Shown: positions 32,546 to 44,490, counted from the first letter of the stretch. The stretch is 64,000 nucleotides of DNA from Plazaster borealis (GCA_021014325.1 CM037459.1:19820501-19884500); one strand, 5' to 3'. Made by a program: numbers and translations. The notes: generated by a model from the letters alone, not told the origin.

Positions 32546-33133
32546 AAAGAATGAAGCAGATTGTCCATCGTGGTGATTTTGACATGGTTGAGAAGATCTG
32601 GATCGCTGTTTAACAAATAACAAGGGTCGATGGTTATCATTCAACAAGGATAGCTTTCACATGACTGGTATGTGCTAGTTTTTAACATCGGTGTGATTTT
32701 AGCCAAGGTCTCTTGTTAAAAATTGTCTCATGTGGAAGGGGCATTTGGCCTTTACACAATATCCTAATTATAAAGCCGGATTTTAATGACACACATCCTT
32801 ATGGATTTCCTTCAGTATGTGTCGCCTTACAAACAAAAAAGCAACATGAATTGATCATCCATTTCCATCACATAACAACAAACAACATTCAAAACCATTA
32901 CTAAGTGATTCACTCTTTGCTTGGATAGCATAGACTGGAGAAGGAACAAACTTACTAAAAAATACAATGTACATGAACTTTTACAAACATCTGTACTTGA
33001 CACGCAATCCGTACTTTGAGCCAAATGAGTGATTTGGGTTCTTGCAGCGGCCATCAAGTTTTGCATGAACACCACACTTTCATTCATTTTTAATACACAC
33101 TTTCAAACCTATATACATACTCTGTTTTGGTAA
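32546..33133. other. non-coding stretch
   Basis: No gene or shared repeat recognised. Confidence 0.4.
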
Positions 33134-33274
33134 AGCCCGGTTCACATTTCACGCGAAAGCGAATACAAAGCAAACTACGTGATGCAATCAATCTTGTACG
33201 CGCTGTTTTCCAACTGTGACACAGGTAAAATCGCTTCGCTTTCGAAATTCGCACGTGACGTACGAACCGGGACT
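33134..33274. repeat. small MITE with cccggttc / gaaccggg ends
   Basis: Starts agcccggttcacatttcacg and ends gacgtacgaaccgggact. cgcgaaagcgaa and ttcgctttcg provide inner pairing. TAA beside both ends is compatible with a 3-bp target duplication of the PIF/Harbinger kind, which is inference. Confidence 0.7.
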
Positions 33275-33319
33275 AACACTATGTGAATATATCTACTTGC
33301 TGTGTAGAAAATGTTCTTA

Positions 33320-34400
33320 TAATACCTGGGGAGAACCCTGACTCTGAGGAGACTACATGTACCAAGTTCTGATAAGAACTTGTCCTGCCATAATTTTATC
33401 TACTGCTGTGGAAGCAGATTTGGAAAACTGGAAGACTACAACTATGGCTGTAATAAGAACTTGTCATACTAATTGTCTACAGCCCCAAGAGTAGATTGGG
33501 AAACTGGGATACAACCTAGTTCTGATAAGAACTTGTCCTGCTAATTTATCTACTGCTCTGGGAGTAGATTGGACAAACTGGGCGACTACCTAGTTCATGG
33601 TTCTGATAAGAACTTGTCCTGCTAATTTATGTACTGCTCTGGGAGTAGATTGGACAAACTGGGCGACTACCTAGTTCATGGTTCTGATAAGAACTTGTCC
33701 TGCTAATTTATCTACTGCTCTGGGAGTAGATTGGACAAACTGGGCGACTACTACCTAGTTCATGGTTCTGATAAGACCTTGTCCTGCTAATTTATCTACT
33801 GCTCTGTGAGTAGATTGGACAAACTGGGCGACTACCTAGTTCATGGTTCTGATAAGAACTTGTCCTGCTAATTTATCTACTGCTCTGTGAGTAGATTGGA
33901 CAAACTGGGCGACTACCTAGTTCATGGTTCTGATAAGAACTTGTCCTGCTAATTTATCTACTGCTCTGTGAGTAGATTGGACAAACTGGGCGACTACCTA
34001 GTTCATGGTTCTGATAAGAACTTGTCCTGCTAATTTATCTACTGCTCTGGGAGTAGATTGGACAAACTGGGCGACTACCTAGTTCATGGTTCTGATAAGA
34101 ACTTGTCCTGCTAATTTATCTACTGCTCTGGGAGTAGATTGGACAAACTGGGCGACTACCTACAGTGTAGTTCATGGTTGTGATAAGAACTTGTCCCGCC
34201 AGTTGTCTACTGCCCCAGGAGTAGACTGATTAGAACTTGTCTCGCCATTCGCTACTGTCCCAGGAGTAGGAAACTGGGATACTACATAATTCTGATAAGA
34301 ACTTGTCCTGCTATTTATTTACTGCCGCAGGAGTATTTGTTTGGAAATCAGGAGACTACCTAGTTCTGATAAGAAACTTGTCCAAGGCAGTAGATAAAAG
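33320..34400 (+). repeat. 81-bp minisatellite, about 13 units
   Basis: Central units from about 33590 to 34160 are nearly identical: ggttctgataagaacttgtc, ctgctaatttatctactgct, gggagtagattggacaaact, gggcgactacctagttcatg. One unit is 3 bp longer (near 33750). The outer units diverge and shorten. At the right edge the mirror motif gacaagttcttat (34408) appears once in opposite orientation. Confidence 0.92.
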
Positions 34401-34523
34401 GTAAGACAAGTTCTTATAAAAACAATTCTAGCAAGTACAGTGTAGATTTTATCAGATGGTGTTACCGCAAACTGAATATAGAATGATTGATACTCCACCA
34501 AACAGTGATTTAAATCACCATAG

Positions 34524-34692
34524 TGTTAGCCAGAGGGGTGTCTGGGTGTCTTTTGGACACCCTGTTTTAAATTTGGACACCCTGTTTTATCTGTCATTTA
34601 CCGGTAAATGTATTGTAAGTGAACAATTTGGACACCCAGTTTTAAAATTTCCAGCCAATTTTGGACACCCTTTTATCAAATCCTGGCTAACA
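34524..34692. repeat. inverted-repeat element with tandem ggacaccc units
   Basis: tgttagccag at the left and ctggctaaca at the right are exact mirrors. Between them, tttggacaccctgtttta-type units occur about five times, interrupted by a gap with accggtaaatgtattg. Confidence 0.7.
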
Positions 34693-35242
34693 TCTTGGAA
34701 ATCACTTGTTGGAGTTTTGTTATCATTCAGTATTTGACTGCCAAACTTTCAATTAAAAGCACATCTGGACAATGTACATTCAATTTCTGTATGAAGAAAA
34801 ACAAAAGTGCATCCACAAACCTTCTAACAACAGCGCTGAAATGCATGACTAATCGAATCATTGCCATGCCAGGGCAAACTTTTGTTTCTTGAGCACCAGG
34901 CTCAGTTGCCACTGTGGCTGTGTTGTTTGTCCAATGAGTCAGGGCACCCTGTGGAGATCTGGCCCACATGTCTACCCGTGGAGAAAATGTGTTACCAACC
35001 GAATGAGGACAAAATAATAACAAAATAATATTATAACAGGGTCACCTTTGTGGCACACCAAAAATGCTGCCTGTGCATAGTGTGGGGGAAATGGGTCTTC
35101 TCATGTGTGCGCAAGAATGTCCTAATACAGAGGTTATGGGCAACTACAGAAAGGTTGAAAGTTGAGGCGAGGGGTGACAAGTGTACTGCACTTTTACTTT
35201 TTTATTATTTTGTACACACAGTGTACAATCAGTGTTCTCCCA
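34693..35242. other. non-coding stretch
   Basis: Nothing recognised. Confidence 0.4.
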
Positions 35243-35615
35243 TAAAGGCACTGTACACGTTTGGTAATTGTCAAAGACCAGTGTTCTCACTTGGTGTATC
35301 CCAATATATGCATAAAATAACAAGCCTGTGAACATTTGGGCTCAATTGGTCATCGAAGTTGCGTCATCGAAGTTGCAAGAAAAAACACCCTTGTTGTACG
35401 AATTTGTGTGCTGTCAGATAGGAATAAAAACTTCTTGCAAGAAGTTTTTATTATTTTAGTGAGAAATTACCTCTTTCTCAAAAACCAAGTTACTTCAGAG
35501 GGAGTCGTTTCTCACAATTTTTTATACTATCAACAGCTCTCCGTTGCTTGTTACCAAGTAAGTTTTTATGCTAATATTTGTTTTGAGTCATTACCAAACA
35601 TGTACGATACCTTTA
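35243..35615 (+). repeat. TTAA-type MITE family B, copy 5
   Basis: From taaaggcactgtacacgttt to caaacatgtacgataccttta. Central 30-bp palindrome at 35423-35452. A 12-bp duplication (catcgaagttgc) is present near 35350. The next element starts within its last bases. Confidence 0.88.
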
Positions 35616-35982
35616 AAGGGATTGTATACGTTGTTTTAATCCTAGATATTTGTAGATATATATACCATAAAACTAACCTGTGAAAATTTCATTTCAAAAG
35701 GTGGTAGCGTTTTTGAGATATTGTCGAAAATCTGGAGCGGTTATGTCCACACAGGAAGAATAATCTGCAATTGGAATACACTATCAGAGAAACGATACTG
35801 CAGTGACGCTTCTCAGATTCAAATTTTTGGGGATAAAAAGTGACATCTTTTTCCATAACCGCAGTACTTCGAAGTGTTTCTCAAAATGCATTATACTATC
35901 CAAAGCTGCTGTACTTCTTATCAAGTAAGTTTTTATTGCCATTAATTTTCAGAGTCATTGCCAAACCTATACATACCCTTTA
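35614..35982 (-). repeat. TTAA-type MITE family C, copy 7
   Basis: Starts taaagggattgtatacgttg and ends cctatacatacccttta. Abuts copy 5 of family B on the left and family N on the right. Confidence 0.88.
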
Positions 35983-36180
35983 ACAATGGTCCGCTTGCAA
36001 AATGCCAGTTGAAACACCCAAGGGCCAGTCAAAATTATATCCAAATTAGTTCAGTGTTGAAAAGTTTCCCTATTATTTTTATATGAAATATGGACCGGTG
36101 ATCAAACTGGCAGACTTGTGAAATGACAAGTTAACTGGTCCTGCTGGCTAGTCATTAACACAATTTAATGGCAAACCCTT
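35983..36180 (-). repeat. repeat family N, copy 2
   Basis: Inverted relative to 30316: tggtccgcttgcaaaatgcc, agttaactggtcctgctggc, tagtcattaa, tggcaaaccctt. Confidence 0.7.
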
Positions 36181-37139
36181 CTCTAGATAAATGCTATTAC
36201 ACCTGAGGACCAGTGATCAAAATCTCTCCAAGTGCTCTGGCTGGCTAGTTCAGTGTTGATAAGCATCCCTATAGATGGACTTAGTGGAAAACTTGCAGAC
36301 TTGTAAATCAAAACGCTTACTAGTTCTCATATAAATTATAGATTTCAAGGAGTTTCAATGAACAGAATCCTCAGCACTAGAAAAGTAGATCAAAGACATG
36401 ATTTCATCATATTGACCCCTTCCACAACGCACAGCGCACTAATACACGCACCTACAATGTCCAAAAAATAAAATAAAAATTGTGGAAATGGTAGATGCAC
36501 ATTTTGCGGAGGTTGCGTTCTCCGTCTGCAAGAGGTAAACATGAAGAAAATAACAGCTTCATATTTTTGTTTACATAAAACAAGAAAAAAGTCTGAATTT
36601 GATTAAAAGTCTGGAGTTTTCCCATCACTGGTTGACAAGAAACTTATAAACTAAAAACAAAATTGCACCTGAAGGTAATATTCCATGGTAGGTTCTCAAG
36701 AATTAATTCTTTCACATTGCATACAAGTGAACATGTACTTCACTTTGGCAGTTATTCATCCAAATGTCATGTCTAATAGTACTTAGCCATCAAATATTAT
36801 TCTGATGACTTTTTTTCCGATAGGGTACTTTGCTGACGCATTCTAATCTCCAGAAATAACTTGACCTTATAGGAAAAACCATCTTGCCAAAATGAAAGAA
36901 AATTTATTTTGATCATATCAGACGTACATTAAAATTTAACCTGAATTTTCGTTTTTAGTTGTCAAATTGTACAAGAAGAAATATTTCATAAAAGTTGCTC
37001 CGACATACCCTGTTTACGAATGCTTAGGGACGAGTGTACGGGTGATGTGAAGGAAGGCAGAAAAACTAAATTGGTTTTTATCGTGGAGGAAGGAAATGAA
37101 AATTGTTCATTTTGGCAGGGGGGGGGGTAAATATCTAGT
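36181..37139. other. non-coding stretch
   Basis: A short family N scrap (ctggctggctagttcagtg, near 36239) and otherwise unique DNA. No gene recognised. Confidence 0.4.
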
Positions 37140-37825
37140 TTCCAACCCATACGGAAGATTTGTAAATGAGTTACATGTTTAATGGTCTTGACACTTGTGT
37201 CCTTAAAGGCATTATACAGGATTGGTAAGGATAAAATACATGTTTGTTTAATTTTAGTCTGAAAACTGATTCTGAAGGTCATACTATAAATAACCATATT
37301 TTCTGTTAAGTATTTCCCTCTGAAATGAAGTCATATTCTGTAATCTGAAAACCTAAAAAAAAAAACCAGCTGTTTTTGGTTGTTACAACCAAAATTAAGG
37401 ACAATGTGTTTACACGCTAAAAATTGTGCATGTTTTTTTTTCACTATGTTCTCCTGACTCACACAACGGATTAAGCCCAAATCTTCACAGGTTTATTACT
37501 TGATGTATATGGTTGATCACACACATCATGAGCAGTGTCTATGACTATATTATCAGCCCTTCAAATCCTACATTTAATACCTTATTAAGCAAGACTTATT
37601 CGTTATTGCTTCGTCCTTTGAATGGGGCATATTAAGCAACAGGTCCAGTGCCTTGTGTATACTATTAAAGCAGGCCAAAGAACCCAGTACGCCTATCATC
37701 GCTAAAAGAGAAGGGGTCAGCCCCAGTATTTCTAGAACAGTATTAGTTGACTGTAGATTGCGTCGCATCACCTTGCCAACCCAAGTTACAAGGAGCCATA
37801 ATGGGTCTCATAGTTCAAAATCTTG
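37140..37825 (+). mobile_element. SINE family E interrupted by MITE M
   Basis: SINE text cttgacacttgtgtccttaa ends at about 37206 and resumes at 37584 with agcaagact, tgcttcgtcctttgaatggg, agaacccagtacg and agagaaggggtcagcccc. The tRNA head is decayed and the tail is lost. Confidence 0.7.
37206..37583. repeat. TTAA-type MITE family M, copy 1
   Basis: Starts aaaggcattatacaggattg and ends caaatcctacatttaatacc, which are imperfect mirrors. It interrupts a SINE exactly at ccttaa / ttaagc, so the target was TTAA. Confidence 0.7.
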
Positions 37826-37830
37826 GCATA

Positions 37831-38103
37831 CAGGGTTTGCCCTTAACTTGATCAGTGACTGGCCAGGGGTACTAGTTAGCTTGTCATTTCACAAGTCCGC
37901 CAGCTTTTTCACTGGTCCACGTTTTATGGTTTCCTTTCACTGTGGGATTTGTAGTTTGAAACAAACAATCAGTAATTACATGCAATATAAAACTAGCCAG
38001 CCGGACTAGTTGGACCCTTCCTCCATGGTTGGACAAAATTTTAACTGACTCGTCTTTTTTAACTGGCATTTGGCCAGCGGACCACTTTTAAGGGAGAACA
38101 CTG
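37831..38103 (+). repeat. repeat family N, copy 3
   Basis: Starts cagggtttgcccttaacttg and ends taagggagaacactg, a near mirror. Interior: tttttcactggtccacgttt, aactggcatttggccagcgg. Confidence 0.8.
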
Positions 38104-38611
38104 GCATACCTGTCTTTAAGGAAAATTGAATCAAGTGTGAAATGAACATGGGGGTAGAGGTGAAGTTAACATTCCCCAGGAATTACTGCAGGTTTTATTT
38201 CAAGGGAATTAGCTCAGTAGTGTGACAGGGACTTTAGATCACTGGTTTGTTTTGTAAGTTAAAAAAAACAAAAACAAGTTGGACATTTTCATAACTACAT
38301 GTTTGAACAAGTCTGCTTTGGGGATCAGTTGTGAGATTTGTTTTGCAATCCTTATTTACACGTTTGCATAGTATGATTGAAACAGGAAACATCAATCCTA
38401 CGTGTGCATAACCCACACAAAGTGACTAACGCCTCCTTTCTGAACTTGTAATCAGGAACGATGAGAGGGAAATGGCTGTCTTTGCATACTGCTTTCACCA
38501 CCAATTTTGTATCAAAATGCAAAAAACTCTTATGGCCTCCTGACGTTTTGACCTTAGCAGAGTCTTTTACAAATTTTAGCTTTTGAGAAAGACTCTCATC
38601 AGGATGTCATC
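38104..38611. other. non-coding stretch
   Basis: No gene recognised. ttgagaaagactctcatcag near 38583 is unique here. Confidence 0.4.
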
Positions 38612-38782
38612 TTGGCCCAATGAGCAGCTCAGCACAACAATATTATGTTTACCAAACTGAGGTTACCAGCCAAAATACTATCCCACATGTACAAACTGTG
38701 ACTGGTATCCTGCTAATGTTTGCTTAGCAGAAAAATTTTAAGCAATTTTTTCTGCTTCAGTGGCTGTTATGGAATTGGGCCC
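38612..38782. repeat. MITE family A, copy 8 (diverged)
   Basis: Left end ttggcccaatgagcagctca is decayed; interior gaggttaccagccaaaatac and gtgactggtatcctgctaat; right end tatggaattgggccc. Confidence 0.78.
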
Positions 38783-39234
38783 GGATCAATACAACAGGCT
38801 GTTTACAATTTTCACTTTTAATAAAATTTGAATTAGAAACATTTAGAACTAAAACTTGTTTGCTAATTTCTTGACTACTTAAAATCAAAGTGTTAATGTT
38901 TACGTCAGCATCTCCTTTGGACCTGTTTTCCCCCCAGGGCGACCAATATAATGAAGACCAGGGCCAGGGGAATTTGCAGAAGTCAAAAACACAAAATTGA
39001 TCATTTCCTACTTTGTCTAGGTTTCGTGCCAACAGGTCACATTATTCCATAATATGAGAACGACAAACAAGCCCACAAAAACAATAGCCTTTAAGCATTG
39101 ACCCGTTGGTACCATTTTCCCCTGCACACATTCTTCATAGAATGTAGGCCTATATACATGCAACATGTACCTGTGCAAGTGATCACAAAAAAAACATGTT
39201 GTTTTGAAGAGAAGATTTCATTAAAAGATAAGGT
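38783..39234. other. non-coding stretch
   Basis: Nothing recognised. Confidence 0.4.
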
Positions 39235-39688
39235 CATAATAATAATAATAATAATAATAAGACTTGTAATGCGCACATATCCACCCTGCTGGGTGTTCAA
39301 GGCGCAGTAAAAAACCAAAAAACAAAACAAAACAAAACAAAGACAAAACAGACACAACAAAATTAGTCCTTGAAAACCTGTGACATAAGATAAGTTTTGA
39401 GAAGAGATTTGAATTTTGTGGTACAAAGACAAGATCTAAGATTAAGCGGTAGAGAGTTCCAGATGCGTGGCGCAGCTGAAGAAAAAGACCTGTCACCCCA
39501 TGAGTGTCGAGACTTGGGTTCAATGAGGAGAAGCATGGAACTTGATCGAAGATTCCTTGATGGAGTGTAAACTTGAAGTAGTTCAGAAATATAGTGGGGA
39601 GCCTTGCCATTAAGTGCTTTGTGGACAATGAGCATCAGCTTGAAGATGATTCGTTGAGAGATAGGGAGCCAATGTAGTTGTTTCAAAA
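39235..39688 (-). pseudogene. CR1/L2-type non-LTR retrotransposon, 3' end fragment
   Basis: The - strand frame 39363-39686 gives 107 residues typical of the C-terminal end of CR1/L2-like reverse transcriptase polyproteins. Visible motifs are LHWLPI, KALNGKAPHYISELL, GDRSFSSAAPRIWNSLP and FKSLLKTYLM. The catalytic part (YxDD) is absent, so this is a 5'-truncated dead copy. The 3' end runs into ATT/AAT units (39239-39261), as in many such elements. MITE D follows directly on the other side. Confidence 0.85.
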
Positions 39689-39689
39689 T

Positions 39690-40120
39690 GGTAAGTACTC
39701 CAAAAATGATTGACCATAAAAACCTACTTTAGAGAGAAGCACTGCAGCTGTTGATAGTATACTATAAACTATTTTGAGAAAGGATTCCCTTCGAAGTGAC
39801 ATGGTTTGGATAATTTTTCACTCTAATAAAACAGTTGAAACTGAGAAACGATTCATGCATAAATCGTTTCTCAAATTTCTGAGGGTTGGTATCTGTTCGC
39901 AAATGCTGCAGCCACAGATGCGGTTTGCAGCCACCTCGCTAAACATGTGGATTCGACTCACGTGTAAAAAAAAATAGTGACATTTTTGGGGGCTGTTTTC
40001 TCAGTAAGAAGACAAGCTGTATTCAGCTGAAACTTTCACATGTGACTTTTACCTTTATCTAAAATTTTGCCTATAAATCAGCATTACGTTGAAAAAACCC
40101 AATCTATAACCCTACCTTTA
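39690..40120 (-). repeat. TTAA-type MITE family D, copy 2
   Basis: Shares gagaaacgattcatgcataa, tctgagggttggtatctgtt, ctgcagccacagatgcggtt and the end ctataaccctaccttta with D copy 1. The other end is decayed. Confidence 0.7.
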
Positions 40121-40203
40121 ATGAGCAAACAAACTATATCAAAAAACAGAAGAAGCATTGTAGTGTCTTCAGCATGAGCATCTGACCCCCCCCCCCTCCC
40201 CCC

Positions 40204-40443
40204 GAAGTTGCAAGAAAATAATGAAGGAAAAAAACACCATCGTTGCATAGAATTGTGTGCTTTTAGATGCCCGAGAATTCAAATTTGTTGGTGAAAAATT
40301 ACCTCTTCCCCTAAAACTAAATCACTTCAAAGGGTGTTTTATAATATCAACAGCTCTCCAGTCCAGTGCTCTTTACCAAGTTGCATGTAGTTTTTATGGT
40401 CATTAATTTGTTGAGTAATTACCAATTGTATACCCTCCCTTTA
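40204..40443 (+). repeat. MITE B-like fragment
   Basis: gaagttgcaagaaaataatg, aacaccatcgttgcatagaa, caacagctctccagt and accaattgtataccctccct. Left half of the family is missing; the right end resembles C/D ends. A C run lies just before. Confidence 0.7.
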
Positions 40444-40835
40444 ATGCACAAACCATAGAATCAAACTCTAAATTGATAACACTGTACACAGGTCTGACTA
40501 CATGTAATAATGTCGAACAACATTTTGTTTTGTTGTGCATGATCGGAAGTTAGAATTCATAGACTGTCGTTTGAGATGTTCCAACAGGTGTCTCCCGTCA
40601 ACCCCCCCCCCCAGTAAATGATGATAGTGTCTTCAAGGACAACTCTTCAGTTGGATTAGCTTCTTACAGAAATTACAAAGTTCCAGTGAATCACGCTTTA
40701 AATGAAGGATATCTGATGTAAATAAAAAACGTGTGCCGCATTGTGCAACACGATCTGAGCCATGTTTTGTTTTTGTTTTCTTCAAAATTATAGCCTAACT
40801 TACAAACTTTGAAGGATTGGCTGCACATTATTCCT
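40444..40835. other. non-coding stretch
   Basis: Nothing recognised apart from a C run at 40601-40612. Confidence 0.4.
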
Positions 40836-41242
40836 TTACAAGGATTGTATACGTTTGGTAATTGGAACCCACTGTTTGTTTCAATCCTACAGAGTTGTAG
40901 ATATATACCATAAAACTAACCTGTGAAAATTTCATTTCAAAAGGTGGTAGCGTTTTTGAGATATTGCTGAAAATCTGGAGCGGTTATGTCCATTCAGGAA
41001 GAATATTATCTGCAATTAGAAAACACAATCTGAGAAACGTTACTGTCAGAAACGCTCAGCTCAGATTCAAATTTGTTGGGATAAAAAGTGATATCTTTTT
41101 CCATAACCGCAGTCCTTCAAAGTGAAAAGTTTCTCAAAATGCATTATAATATCCAAAGTTGCTGTACTTCTAACCAAGTTAGTTTTTATTGCCATTCATT
41201 TTCAGAGTCATTACCAAACGTATAGGCCTACAGACCCTTTAA
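40836..41242 (-). repeat. TTAA-type MITE family C, copy 8
   Basis: Left end acaaggattgtatacgtttg, right end ccaaacgtataggcctacag then acccttta. Hairpin gagaaacgttactgtcagaa with its partner is present. Confidence 0.85.
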
Positions 41243-42299
41243 ACATCAAACAATTATGTTTTTTATCTACCAATCCTGAAGGCCTAGATACTACCTTTAA
41301 CCAAAAAGGATTAATTACCATGTGTAGAATTATTGTAATACTAAAAGCACTGTTCACCTAATTGGCAATACACATGAAGGTGAATAGGTCACAGTGGAAC
41401 CATTTTACAAGAAAAACAACAAAGGGAAATTTAATTTTGAGTGTCAGGAAATCGGTTATTTTAGGGTTTACCATGTGCACACAAGCACTAACGTGGTGTG
41501 CAGTATCACTGTACAACGGAAATTAAGACACAAAAGAGTATGTTGGCACCATTATTTGCAGTGAATTAGGCTACATGTGTATCTGAAAAGCTGCCAAGTT
41601 GTAATACTGGTCAAAGCAAATGTTTGTTTAGAATTCACAGAGCGTAAAGAGGATATTTTCTTTCCTCTACTTTCAAAGTACAGTACTGCCACATTCAAGA
41701 TTGTGAGAATAAAAACTAGCACTAGCAATTGAGTGCTCTCCAGGGGTCCTTATTGGAATTGCATGCCATCACCATCAACTGGGGTTGTACCCAAACCCTT
41801 GGCTTTCCACCCCTGGGCTTCCCACCCCATGCTCTTACAATAAAGCTCCACCCATCCACCCACCTAACTCAAGGACAGGTGAAGAAGAAGAGAAAAAGAG
41901 TGGATTTTTTTATTAGACCCAATTGGGATGGGAATGCAGTGTGCACTTGTCCTGGGCTTCCATCTTTATTAAACCATGATTAGAACCTACAGCTGCAGAT
42001 GCTCCACTATCCTTCACCTGTCCAGAGACAGTCCAGTCACACATGCTACCTCCCAGCTAAGTTAAATGTCTATTAAAGCCTTTATTGGAGTCTGATTGAA
42101 GCCAACTTTACATGTAGTTGTAAGTAAGTAGTAATTTTTGATGGCCTTCCAAGTGTATGGTGTAACTATTACTTAAATTTCATCCAGAGTGCATTCATAA
42201 CACCAAATACACCAAATACATGTACTACCGAGGTTTGAAGTAGGGAACCTGATAAATATCCCAGAAACATATCAGACTACATGCACTTCACACCTGAAC
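41243..42299. other. non-coding stretch
   Basis: About 1 kb with a small doublet ttggctttccacccctgggc / ttcccacccc near 41800. Frames are short and show no known motif. Confidence 0.4.
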
Positions 42300-42475
42300 T
42301 TTTGTCACCAGCCAGTCTAATTTAATTTTTAAACTTTTTGTCACCAGCTAGTCTAATTTGAACTTTTGTCACCAGCCAGTCTAATTTGAACTTTTGTCAC
42401 CAGCCAGTCTAATTTGAACTTTTGTCACCAGCCAGTATAATTTGAACTTTTTGTCACCAGTCAGTCTAATTTGAA
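42300..42475 (+). repeat. 27-bp minisatellite, about 6-7 units
   Basis: Units of gaacttttgtcaccagccag plus tctaattt. Variants have one extra T, agctag for agccag, or tataa for tctaa. Confidence 0.92.
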
Positions 42476-42720
42476 CCTACTGTATACAAGCAGTGAAAAC
42501 TGAATTTCAGTCTCTTCAATCAGACAGCCTCCAAACTAGATTAACTCCCCTTGCCATTTACCAATAGATACTTAATCCTGTATGTTTTGCCAAGTATGCT
42601 TGAACAACCCAGTAACCATGTTACGTAAGTGCAACAACCCATAAACAAATCCCCCCCAGGCTTGGTTCTCCATATAGGCTGTTGATAAAAGCGGATGCCT
42701 GCTTAAAGCATGCTTTATGA

Positions 42721-43031
42721 AGTCACTGGACACGTTTGGTAATCACTCATAATATATATTAGCTCTTGGTAACGAGCAACGGAGAGCTGTTGATAGTATA
42801 AAACATTGTGAGAAACGACTCCCTCTAAAGTGACGTAGTTTTTGAGAAAGAGGTAATTTCTCACTAAAATATTTGAATCTGAAAAAGACTTCAGGCCTGA
42901 AACAAATTTGTGCAACAAGGGTGTTTTTTCTTTCATTAATTTCTTGCAACTTCGATGCCCAATTTTCACAGGGGATACACCACGTGAGAACGCTGGTCTT
43001 TGACAATTACCAAACGTGTTCAGTGCCTTCA
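42721..43031 (-). repeat. TTAA-type MITE family B, copy 6 (shortened)
   Basis: agtcactggacacgtttggt at the left; ccaaacgtgttcagtgcctt at the right. The central palindrome is replaced by a shorter segment (aaagacttcaggcctgaaac). Confidence 0.82.
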
Positions 43032-43204
43032 AGCAAACTCGCCCCAAGATGAGGATATTAACACAAAAATGCACAGAGAATCTTAATGAAATCCCAACAG
43101 TGAGAGGACCCTTGTAATCTGGTGCATAAACACAAAGGACTTTACCGCCACTATTATTACATTTTTATCACTTCCCAATGAAGCAGCACCTCATATTGGC
43201 AATC

Positions 43205-43262
43205 AACTGGTGTGAGGGGAGGATGGGGAGGATGGGGGCAGGATGGGGGGGGAGGGGCAGTG
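43205..43262 (+). repeat. G-rich tract, G-quadruplex-prone
   Basis: Runs of 4-8 G separated by aggat or ca over 50 bp (ggggaggatggggaggat and onward). Confidence 0.75.
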
Positions 43263-43429
43263 AAGGCTTGTCTTATCTCCTACCCTGGACAGACAGTGAC
43301 CTGTTAACACCGTATAATTGAACATCAACAGTGAGGAAAGTGAAGGTGCAAATTAACCACCCAGCTGCCAGCCACACAATATTGCACACAATGTTAATGT
43401 TACAGTGTCTTTTTCATACTGCAAAGGAA

Positions 43430-43760
43430 TTGAGATTCACAAAATTTTGTACTGGACCAGATTATTTTTACAGGACCAGCATCAAAATGAGAAAAAATTA
43501 TCAACACAGTATAACATACATGTACCTTGCTCTATGAAAAACTGTTTTTATTTGAACATGCACTTTAAGAGATGACTGAACTCATTTGTCTTATGCGTAA
43601 ATAAACTATGATACTCAACAGAATGGAAAGATATTTTACCACAGTAATTGTTTGATTGAAAAACAAGAGACCAGCCTGACTTGTCTGGTCTTGAGTTTAC
43701 TGGCCCGAAGCTTAAATCACCGGCCTCGGCCCTGTAGTCCAGTGTAAAATTCAAGCCCTG
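43430..43760 (+). repeat. repeat family G, copy 2
   Basis: actcatttgtcttatgcgta, gatactcaacagaatgg, cttgagtttactggcccgaa, ccggcctcggccctgtagtc and the end aaaattcaagccctg. The left end is worn. Confidence 0.75.
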
Positions 43761-44405
43761 AATCTTCTAGTACAGGCTGGCAAATTTTATCATCATCCCT
43801 CCCTGGGATTTAACAATAATCTAGTTTGGATCGCCAATTGTTAGTCCTTTTTTTACTGTGAGCAATTTTGACATTTAGAAAAAAAGGTAAAGTAGGTAAT
43901 GGTCCCTGCTGAGCACAGGTCAAAAGTGGAAACAGGGAAGTTGCCTACGTCCTGTGTGCCAGAAGGAGTAAGATCAGATTGCCTCAAGTTGACTCAAAGT
44001 GTGTAGTGGTAACTACTGTAGTTACTTGCAGCTTGTGCACAGACTCAACTGCTTGTGCTGTTATAAACAAGGTGCAACACACTATTAATAGTGAGAAAAT
44101 AGCGCGCCAAGCCTCCCGAATAACTTGTAAACTCGTAACTTTTCTGTAAATCAAAGATTTGAAGGTCAGAATGGCCTTTAGGGATTGCTGAAACATGTGC
44201 TCGGCTCTTGTACTGGCAAGGCACTTTTTTCCCTTTAATTTAAAGTGTAATAAGGGCACAGGCTCTGCAAAGGAAATATATCTTTATTGTTTGTAATTTG
44301 CTGTAATTTTTGATGAAATTTTATTGTAATTTGCGCCTTCGAACATCCTCGGATGGAGAGGGCGCACAAGAAAAAGGTAATGAATTATTATTATTACTAT
44401 TATTG
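43761..44405. other. non-coding stretch
   Basis: No gene. ATT units near 44386-44404 precede the next F fragment. Confidence 0.4.
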
Positions 44406-44490
44406 CTCCTGGAACATTTCAAGGGGCACCAAGGCAATGACCAGGGGCACGAAGGCAACTGAATCATTGCCTCCATGAAGTATCAGGCCC
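44406..44490 (-). repeat. repeat family F, copy 3 (short)
   Basis: Reads leftwards: tgatacttcatggaggcaat, ttgccttggtgccccttgaa, atgttcc. About 85 bp. Confidence 0.65.

Noticed and set aside
33320..34400. CRISPR-like or regulatory-site array
   Set aside because: The 81-bp units are repeated as a whole with no variable spacers.
39235..39688. Active retrotransposon
   Set aside because: Only the C-terminal end of the polyprotein remains; catalytic domains are missing.
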